DNA of 64,000 nucleotides. It comes from Dolomedes plantarius. Taxonomy: Eukaryota; Arthropoda; Arachnida; Araneae; Dolomedidae. Location of the stretch: assembly GCA_907164885.2 (NCBI GenBank), contig OU015490.1, positions 230,972,391 to 231,036,390 of the forward strand, written 5' to 3'. Below the pieces are notes generated by a model. It made no database searches. It was not told where the DNA came from and saw nothing but the letters and a program-made list of their open reading frames with translations. Of the stretch, positions 49,317-59,805 are shown piece by piece. The translations under genes were made by a program, and so were the position numbers. How positions within the stretch are numbered: position 1 is the first letter of the stretch; every line of letters starts with the position of its first letter.

Positions 49317-50495
49317 CGAGTCGTGTCCGAAAAGTAAAGATACAAAGTCTAGTATTCATTAAAAAAATCTTTATTTGTCAAATCGTCCACTATAAATTAT
49401 TACCTGGTACATGTGTCATTTTTCTACATAATTGTCGCCATTGTACAATCATCTGTTAAGTCTGGGTACTAGCTTCTGTATCCTACTGTCTTAGAATTCC
49501 ACCGCCTGCAAACGGGACGACATTTCCTCTTCATTTTTTATCTCTTCGTCGTCTTGGACGATGAGATAAAAGATGCTGTCAACATGTTGTCCTGCAAGAT
49601 GAAGTGAAGAAACAAGTGGAAATCGCTGGACGCAAAGTCTGGGCTGTATGGCGGCTGATCGAATACTTCCCAATTGAAACCCAATTGAAAGTCAACCAAA
49701 AGAATGCCTTTTCTGTCCTAGAAAAGGGAAGCCATAACTTATTTTATGGAACTGAAGTTTTAAATTTCTTTCATATGGGGAAATGTGTATGGCGCCATTG
49801 CATTGATTGTTGCTTCGATTCAGTCGTATGCTGATTATCCCAGGTTTCATCATTCTTCACAATGTGGTCGAGAAACCCATCTCCTGCGTGTGCGTAGCGT
49901 GTGAAAAAATCGACTGCGAAGTCCATCTGTTTCCTCTTAGGTTAATCCGTTAACATTTTCGGTATCCAACGTGCATACAATTTCTTCTAGCAAATGTTAC
50001 AGTCACAACCTCATAAAGCATTGTTTTAGACACTTCGAGGATGATTGTATGGGTCAAACTACGAGACATCGATTGGTGCGAATTTCTTCCTCAATTCTTT
50101 GAAGAAGACCATCCAACATCATAGAAGGCCTACCGCTTCTGTGTTCATCATGAACATCAGTCCTGCCTCCAGAGAATTCACGGAACCACTTCGTTAAGTT
50201 TTGACGATTTCTAATCTTCCTGTAAACTGAAACAATTTCATTGTGAATATCCGTTCGCCTTTCTCCTTTTGCATTGAGAAAATGTATAACGAAGCGCACT
50301 TCACATTTGTTGGGGTTTTGAATCGGCGCAGACTTTGTAAACATGTTCTACTCGTAACAGAAACATCGTAGCAATGACAAATGACCTCTACTGGAATTCG
50401 AGAGAGTCAAGGACGAAGACAGTGTTGTCAAACTACGCATTAACACATCCTTTGTGCCTAAATGCGATATATCGTTACTTTTCATACAAGCCTCG
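49317..50495 (-). mobile_element. mariner-like transposon, decayed
   Basis: The left end CGAGTCGTGTCCGAAAAGTA and the right end, read inward, CGAGGCTTGTATGAAAAGTA form imperfect inverted repeats that continue into GATA. TA lies on both sides (49315-49316, 50496-50497). Length is about 1.18 kb, a little short of the usual ~1.3 kb. Confidence 0.85.
49491..50344 (-). pseudogene. mariner transposase, decayed
   Basis: The first ~95 codons are open from 50344. EVRFVIHFLNAKGERRTDIH and LTKWFREFSGGRTDVHDEHR with SGRPS form the mariner N-terminal helix-turn-helix region and linker. After a TAG near 50055 stops are frequent. RRWVSRPHCEE and, near 49650, DQPPYSPDFASSDFHLF (third catalytic Asp in SDF) can still be read. 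The C-terminus runs to 49491. The middle with the first two Asps is too damaged to place with confidence. Confidence 0.8.
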
Positions 50496-52206
50496 TAAGA
50501 GACGTTTTTACATGTGGGAATAACGTTTATGTGCAACATAAACTGTCAAATAAGCCGCACTTATCCAAAATTTACAGAAGAGTAAAAACTGTAATCACCA
50601 TAAGATTATTCAATGGCTCTCATATTATTTTGCAATATGTAAAGGACATGGTACTAGATTTAATCCCAAGAACTTTTCAAATAGTTCAAAATTAAAAACA
50701 ATTACCTAATTTTGTAATAAATTCATTAAGAAATGATCTTAGGAGAAGTTGTTTTCACCGAGACACGACTTTAGAAGTTGTTTTAAATGATCATTTACTT
50801 TCTGCTTTTATCCTCTATTCCTAATCTGCGTTCGTATGTGTAGAGTGTTTAGGGTACACACATTATCTAAATTTAAGCGCAAGAGTTAACACTTGGGAAT
50901 CAATGGAAGATACGTTCAGAAAAGTGAGCAATGTCTTACAGAATATGAAAATATATTAAACGTCATTTACAAATAAATTGTTTAGGGATGTTTAACATGT
51001 CCCATTAGAAATATAAATAAAATTAGAGACACATATGTAAATAAATCGAAGAATGTTAAAGTGTAGATATTCTCTACTGGATAAAAAACGTAAATTTCGG
51101 TAATGAAACTCTCTAGAAATAAGTATTTTATAAAGTGTTATACTTTGAGTTATTATGTTAATATCTGAGTAAATTATTTACTCAGTTGAAATATGACTTT
51201 ATAGGTCTTAAAGTTTGAGGAAGAATTTTTACCTTTAAATGAATATTCGTTCATATGTTCAGAAAGATTGACCGTAATTTACCTCAACGTATACGTTCTG
51301 GTATTTATTTTTTTGTTGAACAATGTGTTCAGTGCAGTAATTATGTATTTAGGCGATACTAGATCATAACAAATTCAGTCGTTCCTTGTTCTAATATTAT
51401 GTAGAATCTATGCTGATTTCGTATAGCACCTAAACATCGTTTTATATTGAGATAATTTTAAGTTTAGTAATTCCTTTGTGATATTCCTTTTTTAAGTTCA
51501 GAAATTAAATTTTCCTTCTTAAACTGAGAAAAACCTTCTTAGAATTCTTCAAGAATTTCTTTCTTATGTAATATTTTTTTCCATATTTTCAATTGGCTAA
51601 TCAAAAAAGTAGTATTGATTTTTGTTATTTTAAACAAAAGATACACAAATACTGATTTTTTTAAAGCAAGTTACTGATTTTGAGCGTTTAACTTTAAATA
51701 AAATTGATTTATCGTAATCGAAGTTATCTCATTCGGCCGAGATACGACAAATTAAGGAAATTAATCATAGATCTATTTGATTAAACCTAAATATACTATA
51801 TTATATAATACAGAACACCTATTCATCAGCACTTGTGGGAGATTTCAATAAAGCATGTTTCCTTCTGCTTCGACTAATTTCAATTTCAAGTTTCAGTTTA
51901 TTATTCAACACTATATACTGCATTAAACTACAGATGGTTTCGAGCCCTGTTACTTCTTTTGTACTACAGTTATGTACAGCTCTATAGCTAACATTCTGAC
52001 TATTTATACTATTCTATAACACTTATAACCCACATAGTTAAAAATTGAAACTAATACCAATATTGGATTAAAATGTCAGGTAGTCTCTCAGGTCATCTCA
52101 GGTAACGAAACTACCGTGGGTTATGAAAAGAAAAGACAAAACCTTTGTGCTCGAGGAATAAACAGGAAATCCAACGTAAATAAAGCAAAAATAGCAGTAA
52201 GGTGCA
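50496..52206. other. AT-rich DNA, no gene seen
   Basis: No element ends or motifs are found up to the hammerhead motif. The last ~350 bp (51850-52206) may belong to the element that carries the ribozyme, but I cannot show this. Confidence 0.45.
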
Positions 52207-52207
52207 A

Positions 52208-52260
52208 ATTTACATACGGCCGTTTCGAAGCTGCAAAGGAGCTTCTTCATCAGTGCAAAT
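52208..52260 (-). ncRNA. Hammerhead ribozyme motif
   Basis: Minus strand, 5' to 3': ATTTGCA (stem I), CTGATGA (core), a 20-nt stem II hairpin in which GAAGCT pairs with AGCTTC, GAAA (core), CGGCCG (stem III), GTA (the N-U-H cleavage triplet, cut expected after 52215), TGTAAAT (stem I partner). Stem I pairs over 7 bp including one G-T. All invariant core bases are present and correctly spaced. Stem III is a perfect palindrome with no loop, so folding would probably need two copies pairing, as described for very short stem III hammerheads of Penelope-like and other retroelements. It would self-cleave the transcript. Confidence 0.85.
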
Positions 52261-52374
52261 AACTTAGTGGCAGCTCAAAATCCCGAAAACTAAGCGATAA
52301 GACACGTGAGCATGCACTAAGGCGTTCGACACGCAAACAAAATTTTGTTTGCGTTGTTCGCGCCTTCCGGCGTT

Positions 52375-52378
<4 letters not shown>

Positions 52379-52455
<77 letters not shown>
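52379..52455. repeat. (TA)n microsatellite
   Basis: TA tract about 120 bp from the ribozyme motif, on its 5' side in ribozyme orientation. Confidence 0.97.
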
Positions 52456-52460
<5 letters not shown>

Positions 52461-53284
52461 GTGAAATTTTGACGCATTTTGGTACTTTTCTGTTTACCTG
52501 TTTACTGCTTGCCCAATACAGACTGGGTTTGGCACACTGCCAAATTAATAACACCCGACGCAGGACATCTAAAAATTTTACTTTCTGGAGGACCGTTATG
52601 GAGGCACATGATGTTACGTTAACAATTATTTTGCAATAATTTTATTAATAATGCATTTCACACATTCATAGTAACAAAATTCAAGAATCATCCATATATG
52701 TACCTCATTATTTCGAAAAATAACTTATCTCTCCCTTGCCAAAGAACACTTTTCATGACAACATTTTGATCGATTGGCAACCTTTCCAAAAAAAAATAGG
52801 ACCTTTCTCTCAAATTTTATATTTCTTAAATTTCTTAAGGTTAAATCGATAAATAGTCACACTGCTGAATTTCAGTTGCTTGCTTGGAAAGTTTAAGAAT
52901 TTTATCACCCAAATGATTTTTCATTCTGCTCAGAATTGAAGGAAAATATGAATTGAATTCGCGCTTTCTTGTTGAAGTTACTAATGACTATTTTATCATA
53001 TATCATAATTTAAAAAATACGTATTTTTTTTTAAATGTCCCGAGTTTGAATAAATTTATTTTAATCTGTTTCCCAAATCATAACAGGGGCTACATATTCT
53101 TGAAAATATGTCGATGTTGATATGTTTCGAGTCAGCTACATTTTTAGTGAATATTTTTAGTAATTATACTTAATTATAATTATTTCATCTCAAAAGTAAG
53201 TAGTTAAGTAACTAAGAAATATTTACTAAGAATAGTTCTATAGTATATTACACAGAAGTCTATAGTAGTTATATTTATTAAGAA
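52456..53284. other. AT-rich DNA, no gene seen
   Basis: Nothing recognised up to the CTAG end of the first Helitron. Confidence 0.5.
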
Positions 53285-53372
53285 CTAGCTGAAAACCCGC
53301 ACTTCGCTACGGAGTACATTCAAATTAAATACAACAGTCAATCTATGCAATTAATGCCAAAAAAATAAATAA

Positions 53373-53451
<79 letters not shown>

Positions 53452-54012
53452 ATAAATACGATGATCAATATATACAATTGATGTAGAAAAAAATATATAT
53501 ATAAAAAAATTGTAAGGGATATTTTTATAGACAAAATAATGTCCAATCGTCTGCTGCATTAGCAAGAAAAAAATATTTTTTTGCCTATTTAGTTCTTATG
53601 CATGTGACGATAAATTTATTTAAAGTACCAGAAAAATAAATCACGTGATCGGCATTTAATAAATTAAATTCTAAAACTGAATCTTTAAAAGTTCCCCAAA
53701 AATCAGAAAATATGGGTAAAGATTCGAAAAAGTTTTCATTTTAAAAGAATTTTTATGATCTTTCTTGTGATATAAATTTTATAACCCTTAATTTATTATT
53801 TTAAATGCAAACTTAAAAGAAGTTATTAAAACAGCTTAAAAATTTAATTTAAAAAAATCTGAGAAGAATTTTTCAAAAATCTCTCTTAGTGCACCCCTAC
53901 ACCATAAGAAGAATCGTTATGCTAAATTTCAGCCCTTTAGGTCCAGCGGTTTGGTCTGTGCGTTGTATGTCAGTCAGTGAATGAGTCAGTTACGGAACTG
54001 TTTTATATATAT
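53285..54012 (-). mobile_element. Helitron family 1, copy 1 (non-autonomous)
   Basis: Read on the minus strand, the element begins with TATATATATAAAACAGTTCC near 54012 and ends at CTAG (53285-53288), preceded by an imperfect GC hairpin (CCGTAGC...GTGCGGG). The flanking T after CTAG fits Helitron insertion. There are no inverted repeats and no target duplication, as expected. An internal (TA)n tract lies at 53378-53446. No Rep/helicase gene, so it is non-autonomous. Confidence 0.78.
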
Positions 54013-54013
54013 A

Positions 54014-54157
54014 CTAGCTGAAAACCCGCTCTTCGCTACGGAGTACATTCAAATTAAATACAACGTTCAATGTATGTAATTAATGTCAAAAAAATAAATG
54101 TATATATATTTATAATACATGCTATGATCAATGTATGCAATTGATGTAAAATATATA
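54014..54157 (-). mobile_element. Helitron family 1, copy 2, 3' part
   Basis: Starts at CTAG (54014-54017) with the same 3' terminal ~140 bp as copy 1 (GCTGAAAACCCGCTCTTCGC on the plus strand). It is cut off where the family 2 Helitron begins and continues at 58437. Confidence 0.78.
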
Positions 54158-54795
54158 TCTATCTATCTAATATATAAAAATGAATGTTTGTATCTCTGTA
54201 ATTGTATAGAAATCCACAGTTTAGGAGCAACGATCGTGAAATTTTACATACAGGCGTCTTTAAAAACAACCGAGGGTCTGAAGAACTTCAAAAATCGAAA
54301 TTAATTACCGTTGATTTTTAATTAATAAAAAACCAACAATTTGTAAGCTGTTACACTTAGTGGAATCACCCCTCTGAATATGGCGTCCACGTTAGGGTTA
54401 GCGGGTAAACAGCGAGCGAAAAGATAAAAATAAATAAAATCAAAAAGTTTCAAGTTATATATTAAACCAGAATAATAAATGAAAATAATAATCTTTCAAG
54501 TCAGATTTTATACTCTAAAATAAATCGGATCCAACGGCATATTGACACTCTCACACGCGATGGAAAATTCGAATCAACCACGCTAAGTGTCACGATCTTT
54601 TTTAATCGCTACTGCAACCCCCCTAGCTTATGTCTTTGTGTCTATTGACGAGTTAAAGACTAAGCTTCTATCCTGTAACTTATTTCTCATTTAAAACTCC
54701 TCTTACTCCATAAATGTATGTATATTCACCAACCCATAGCAACTTTCCAAAAAACTCATTGCGTATATTTTTTACTTTACTCGACAGTGTTGAGC

Positions 54796-54870
54796 ATAAT
54801 CGTGGCGCGTTCGTTAAAGCTGTTCATTTGGTACACCGTAAGACTCGGGTTCGAGTCTGGGATCGTGCAA
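54796..54870 (+). other. tRNA-like fragment inside the Helitron
   Basis: GTGGCGCGTTCGTTAAAGC resembles a tRNA D-arm with box A. GGGTTCGAGTCTGGG about 45 bp later resembles a T-arm with box B; the arm pairs at four of five positions counting wobbles. The acceptor and anticodon stems are not convincing, so this is more likely a captured tRNA pseudogene or SINE head than a working tRNA gene. Confidence 0.45.
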
Positions 54871-55780
54871 ATTTTGCTAAACCTGTATTTTCAGCTTTTT
54901 ATGAAGGCTTTTTTATTTTAGCTTTTATTTTATTATTTTTTTAATTATTATCTTTATTTTATTTTATTATTTTTTAAATTATTATTTTTATTTTATTTTT
55001 TTTCAGCTTTTTTATGATGAAAGACCGAATATAGCTGAAATCTGTGGAGTTTATTATACATTTATATATTTTTAATTGGTTTTCATATTATTAATGTGTA
55101 TAACATTTCGTATGCTTTTTTTTTCTATGTTATTTATACTGTGTTTAGTTTTTTAATGGATTTTGGTAGGTTTATTATAAATTTATATATTTTATGTTTC
55201 ACTTTCCAGGATTTTTTGCTCCAATGATAAAGGCTAAATCTTTTCTATGTTATTTATACTGTGTTTAGTTTTAAAATTGATTTTGGTTAACAAACATTCA
55301 TCAATAATTTATTTCTGGGCATTGGATTGCTAACAATTAGGATATCGAAAAATTTTTGACGGATGCGATTCTCGATTCATAGATGTTCAATAGATGGCGC
55401 CACTATTTTAAACTTTTAGTATTCCATAAACCACTTCCTAAACGTTCGTTTAGGAGGCATGATTGATTTTTTTACTTTTTTTTCAAATATGAATATTTTA
55501 GCGTAGAAAAATTTCTAAAAATCAGCTTTTTTCACAATTTTTACAGTACGTAAGAAAAAAAATTCTATAAAATTCCTAAAAATTCAAATCCACCCAAAAA
55601 TTTCCCCATCGTACTTGCAAAGGACAAGTTTAACGAGTTAATAAAATAAATTAAAATAATAACAAGAAATATTTCCTCAAGACTGCGTAAAAATGCAATG
55701 TTCCAAAAAAGGAACATTGGCATGTAACGATATACAAAAGCAATGATATCACACGTGATCAGTGATTTTACCGTCAATCA

Positions 55781-56819
55781 GTGATTCTGCCGTCTGATTA
55801 CGTAGAAAATTCAGCCGAACTTACAAAGCTGTACGCCCTACAAAAAGGAGACTCTTTAGACGTCGACGCAAATGACATTCGGCAGTTTCTTGGATTACTG
55901 TTGTTTAGTGGCTACCACTCAGTACCTGATGAAAATACATATTGGAGCTCTCAGGAAGATTTGCATATCCTAATTGTTAACAATACAATGCCCAGAAATA
56001 AATTTCGGATGTTAAAAAAGTATTTCCACATTGTTGATAATAGTAAATTGGAACCAGGCGATAAATTAGGAAAAATTTCTCCCTTTTATAAAGAGGTTGG
56101 AAAAAATTTTCGTCAATTTGAATTTTTTCATGAAAATATGAGTATCGATGAATCCATGGTTCCGTGTTATGGGCATCGTTCGGCTAAGGTGTTCATACGT
56201 GGAAAGCCAATTCGCTTTGGTTTCAAAGTTTGGATGATCTGCTCAGTAAATGGTTATCCTTATGCTATGTCTATCTACGGTAGAAAAAGTTCGAAAAATG
56301 AAAATTTGCCACTTGGATCAAAAGTTGTCTCCAAACTATTATCTTTTATTGACAATCCAGAGAAACGCAAAATATTTTTCGATAACTTTTTTTACATCGT
56401 ACAGTCTGCTGACAGATTTATCTAACAAAGGCTTTAAGGCAATCGGAACAGTGCGAGATTCCAGAACGGGACAATGTTCTCTTAAAACAGCAAAAGAAAT
56501 ATCGAAATTTCAACGTGGAGAGTTTCATTACCGATGCGATGGAGAAGTTTATATGTGCCATTGGAACGATAGTTTTGTTGTAACTATTACATCAAATTTT
56601 ATCACTCACGAACTAGGAAGAGCAAAAAGATATGTCCGAGCTAAAATAAAAGTCGATTTTCCTTAACCTTACATTATAAAATTATATAATAAAGGAATTT
56701 GTGGAATACACCTGTTGGACCGACTTCCTGGAAGTTATCGACCAAAGTTACGCAGCAAAATATGGTACTTTATTCCTTGATCATAGTGTGGCATGTAAAA
56801 GGTTAAATTCAAAAAATTA
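55781..56819 (+). pseudogene. piggyBac transposase relic
   Basis: No ATG is available at the left edge; the first readable residues are LPSDYVENSAELTKLY. DIRQFLGLLLFSGYHSVPDE follows. SIDESMVPCYGHRS holds the first catalytic Asp and FFDNFFTS the second. At that point a T-run of 7 instead of 6 (56388-56394) shifts the frame. The next part (SLLTDLSNKGFKAIGTVRDS, RGEFHYRCDGEVY) is typical piggyBac. A TAA at 56664-56666 precedes YNKGICGIHLLDRL, where the usual G-V-D of the third Asp has become G-I-H. The end (FLDHSVACK) fades near 56819. Truncated at both ends and catalytically dead. Confidence 0.85.
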
Positions 56820-57165
56820 ATCTTTAAAAATTTACCAAAAATCATAAAATGGAGGTAAAGATTCGAAAAAGATTTCATATTAAAGGAATTTTTATGATCT
56901 TTTTCGTCATATGAATTTTTTAACCCTCAAATTATTATTATTTTAAATGCAAACTTAAAAAAAGTTACTAAAACAACTCAAAAATTTAATTTAAAAAAAA
57001 TCTAAGAATTTTTTAAAAATCTTTCTAAGTGCACTCCTACACTATAAGAAGAATCGCCATGCAAAATTTCAGCCCTTTTATTTCCCGCGGTTTGGTCTGT
57101 ACGTTGTATGTCAGTCAGTCAGTCAATCAGTCAGTCAGTCACGGAACTGTTTTATATATACATAT
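56805..57165 (-). mobile_element. Helitron family 1 fragment inside Helitron 2
   Basis: Matches the 5' half of family 1 from TTAAATTCAAAAAATTAATC to GTCACGGAACTGTTTTATAT. It joins directly onto the end of the piggyBac relic. Confidence 0.7.
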
Positions 57166-58436
57166 TATTGTTACTATTTTTATATCGTAACGTTAACTTC
57201 ATGCGCACGCATTATTTTCCTATGCTTTTTTTTTGTCTTTATAATAGCGTAATTTTCATATGATTTTAAACAACAATAATTTTTAACTGGCATTCAATTC
57301 GCTGTAAAAACTTTATATTTACACCCTATTTAAAAGAAGTAGGATGTAAATTTTTCAAAGAGGATGTTTCAACACCCAACTTCAAAGAAGTAGTGTGTAA
57401 ATTGTAGGGTAGAAAGTTGGTAAAATCAAAATTTTGTGCAATGTATTTAATTTCTCGATTAAAAGTAGTTTTTTTCTAAAAATTAATTTATTTCGCTTGA
57501 AAAGCTAAATATTTTATGCACGCGGTTTATATTATTATTACTATCTTTATATCATAAAGTTAACTTCATACGCGAGCATTATTTTCATATGCTTTTTTAT
57601 TATTATCTTTATAATAGCTTTATTTTCATATGCTTTTAAACAACTATCGTTTTTATTCATATTATGTTGGTTTTTTATTAATTAAAAATTAAGGGTAATT
57701 AATTTCGATTCCGGAAGTTCTTATTATCTTTATTTTCATATGCTTTTTCATTTACGAATTATTCAAATGTTGGTTAAAAAACTTATGTAATTCATACATT
57801 TGCGTGAGTTTAATTATTGTAATTAATAAATTTATATTTCTGGAGAGGATGTTTCAGGTTTTAGTGGTACTATGATAAAAGGCTGAATCTACCAAAATTC
57901 TGAGGAGTTTATTATGGAGAGAAAAGGAATTTAATATGTAGAGGATGTTTATAGGAGTTTAATGGGGAGAGGAGTTGAATGGTTTGCAGCCCTCAATCAA
58001 AAACTTCATTTTTTAAGAGGCAACACTAGAGTCATATCATGGTTCTATTGGAAATTTCAGCTAAACCTGTAATTTCAGCTTCTTTTTTTGCCCAAATGAT
58101 AAAAGGCTAAATCTAGCTGAATTCTGAGGGGTTTATTATAATTTTATATATTTTTTTATTGGGTTTTCATTTTATTCATGTGTATAAGATTTCACATGTT
58201 TTTTCTATGTTATTTATAACGTGTTTAGTTTTAAATTAATTTTGGTTAGCAAACATTAGACAATTTGACATTTTTACTTTTCAGATTTTAGTGCTTCAAT
58301 GATGAAAGGCTGAAATTCCTGAATTCTGAGATGTGTATAACATTTCACATATACTTTTTCTATGTTATTTATACTGTGTTGATTTTGGTTAACAAATATT
58401 GTTAAAATCCCGGGCAATGCCGGGTACTTCAGCTAG

Positions 58437-58990
58437 TTTATATATATATATTTATATAAAAAATCGTAAGGGATATGCATTTTTTTGGATAATATCCAAT
58501 CGTCTGCTGCATTAGAAAGAGAAAAAAATATTTTTTTGTCTATTTAGTTGTTACGCACTTGACGATAAATTTATTGAATGTACCAGAAAAAGAAATCACG
58601 TGATCAGCATTTAATAAATTTAATTCTAAAAATTTATCTTTAAAAATTCACCAAAAATTAGGAAATGGAGGTAAAAATTCGAAAAAGATTTCATTTTGAA
58701 GGAATTTTTATGATCTTTCTCGTGATATAAACTTTATAACCCTCAATGTATTATTTTAAATGCAAACGTAAAAAAAGTGTAAAAAACAGCTTAAAAATTT
58801 AATTTAAAAAAATCTAAGAAGAATTTTTGAAAAATCTTTCTTAGTGCACAACTACACTATTAGAAGAATCGCTATGCAAAATTTCAGCCCTTAAAGTCCA
58901 GCGGTTTGGTCTGTGCGTTGTATGTCAGTCAGTCAGTGAATGAATGAATGAATGAATGAGTCAGTTACGGAACTGTTTTATATATATAGA
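58437..58990 (-). mobile_element. Helitron family 1, copy 2, 5' part
   Basis: Resumes copy 2 after the inserted family 2 Helitron (ATCGTAAGGGATATGC, CCAATCGTCTGCTGCATTAG) and ends with the 5' terminus, on the minus strand TCTATATATATAAAACAGTT (58990 downwards), next to a T on the plus strand (A before TC). Copy 2 without its insert is about 700 bp, like copy 1. Confidence 0.78.
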
Positions 58991-59160
58991 TTAAGCCCCT
59001 AACTTTATTTCTACTGAACAGATATACATAATATATAGCCTATGTCCATCTGGAATAATGTATCTTTCAAACAGTGAAAGAATTTTTCAAATAGGTGCAG
59101 TGGTTCTGGAGATTACCCTCCACGTACAAAGTCGCTCTCTCTTTATATATAAGTATAGAT
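58991..59160 (+). mobile_element. LINE 3' tail (RTE-like?)
   Basis: Contains AGTGAAAGAATTTTTCAAAT, GTGGTTCTGGAGATTACC and ends CTTTATATATAAGTATAGAT. This closely resembles, from memory, the conserved 3' tails of RTE-type LINEs in arthropods. No coding part is present. The hAT element is inserted at its very end. Confidence 0.5.
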
Positions 59161-59483
59161 CAGGGGTTTCCAACTGGCGGCCCGCGAAGCCTTTTTTTGC
59201 GGCCCGCGAAGACTTCTAGGAAAATAATTTTCAGCATCAATTTAGATATTCTTAGTTAACGAAAAATGTTTTTGTAAAAATCCATATTGTTTTCAAATGC
59301 TGTTCATTTACAAAAAAGATTGATTTTTCTCGAATTACATGAAAAGTAGGGTGTCCACTCTATTTCATACCCCCTGACTCCCTTTCTCCATTGTTATACG
59401 TCCGAGAAGTCATCCACTGGCTTATTTTTAACCCAGGGCCATAACCAATTTCCTTTCACCCCTGCTGACTCAATTGTTCGCAC

Positions 59484-59690
59484 CAGGAGAAGAGACTTGA
59501 CCCTGCTATGTGATCACCGCCCATTTCTGCATGGACTGTCCATTTCCCCGGCTTTAGGTGGTACGGGTTTTCTCGAGGATACTAAGCTGAACTAAAGTAG
59601 CCCCAGGATACCTACCCCATATCGCAGCATTCCAACCTTCAAGTAAAATAAACTCGTCCTGTGAGGGGTTCTCCCAAGTCTCTTCTCCTG
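59484..59690. repeat. 207-bp segment bounded by a 16-bp inverted repeat
   Basis: CAGGAGAAGAGACTTG (59484-59499) and CAAGTCTCTTCTCCTG (59675-59690) are perfect inverted copies. The interior is clearly richer in GC than the rest of the element and has no open frame. It lies upstream of the transposase ATG and may be a nested miniature element or a captured fragment. Confidence 0.6.
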
Positions 59691-59805
59691 AAAGGAAAAG
59701 ATAGGTGTGTATTTCTTCTGTGACCAAGAAAGCACGTGTTACGAGATAGGGTTTTCTTTAAAAACGATACTGTGCGTATGCTCTCTAATTATTAATTTTA
59801 TAAGT

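Larger units (their letters stand above)
54158..58436 (+). mobile_element. Helitron family 2, 4.3 kb, inserted in copy 2
   Basis: The 5' end lies at TCTATCTAATATATAAAAAT (start within 54158-54167). The 3' end is CTAG at 58433-58436, preceded by the hairpin CCCGGGCAATGCCGGG at 58409-58424, 8 nt before CTAG. That is the textbook Helitron terminus. Both flanks are family 1 Helitron, and the sequence there joins up. No Rep/helicase gene is readable. The interior contains a piggyBac relic, a family 1 fragment, several copies of a TATGTTATTTATACTGTGTT module (55126, 55246, 58206, 58362), and an inverted copy (57665-57720) of its own 5' region (54285-54345). Confidence 0.75.

Noticed and set aside
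54796..54870. A functional tRNA gene
   Set aside because: Only the D-arm-like and T-arm-like parts fit. Acceptor and anticodon stems do not pair convincingly.
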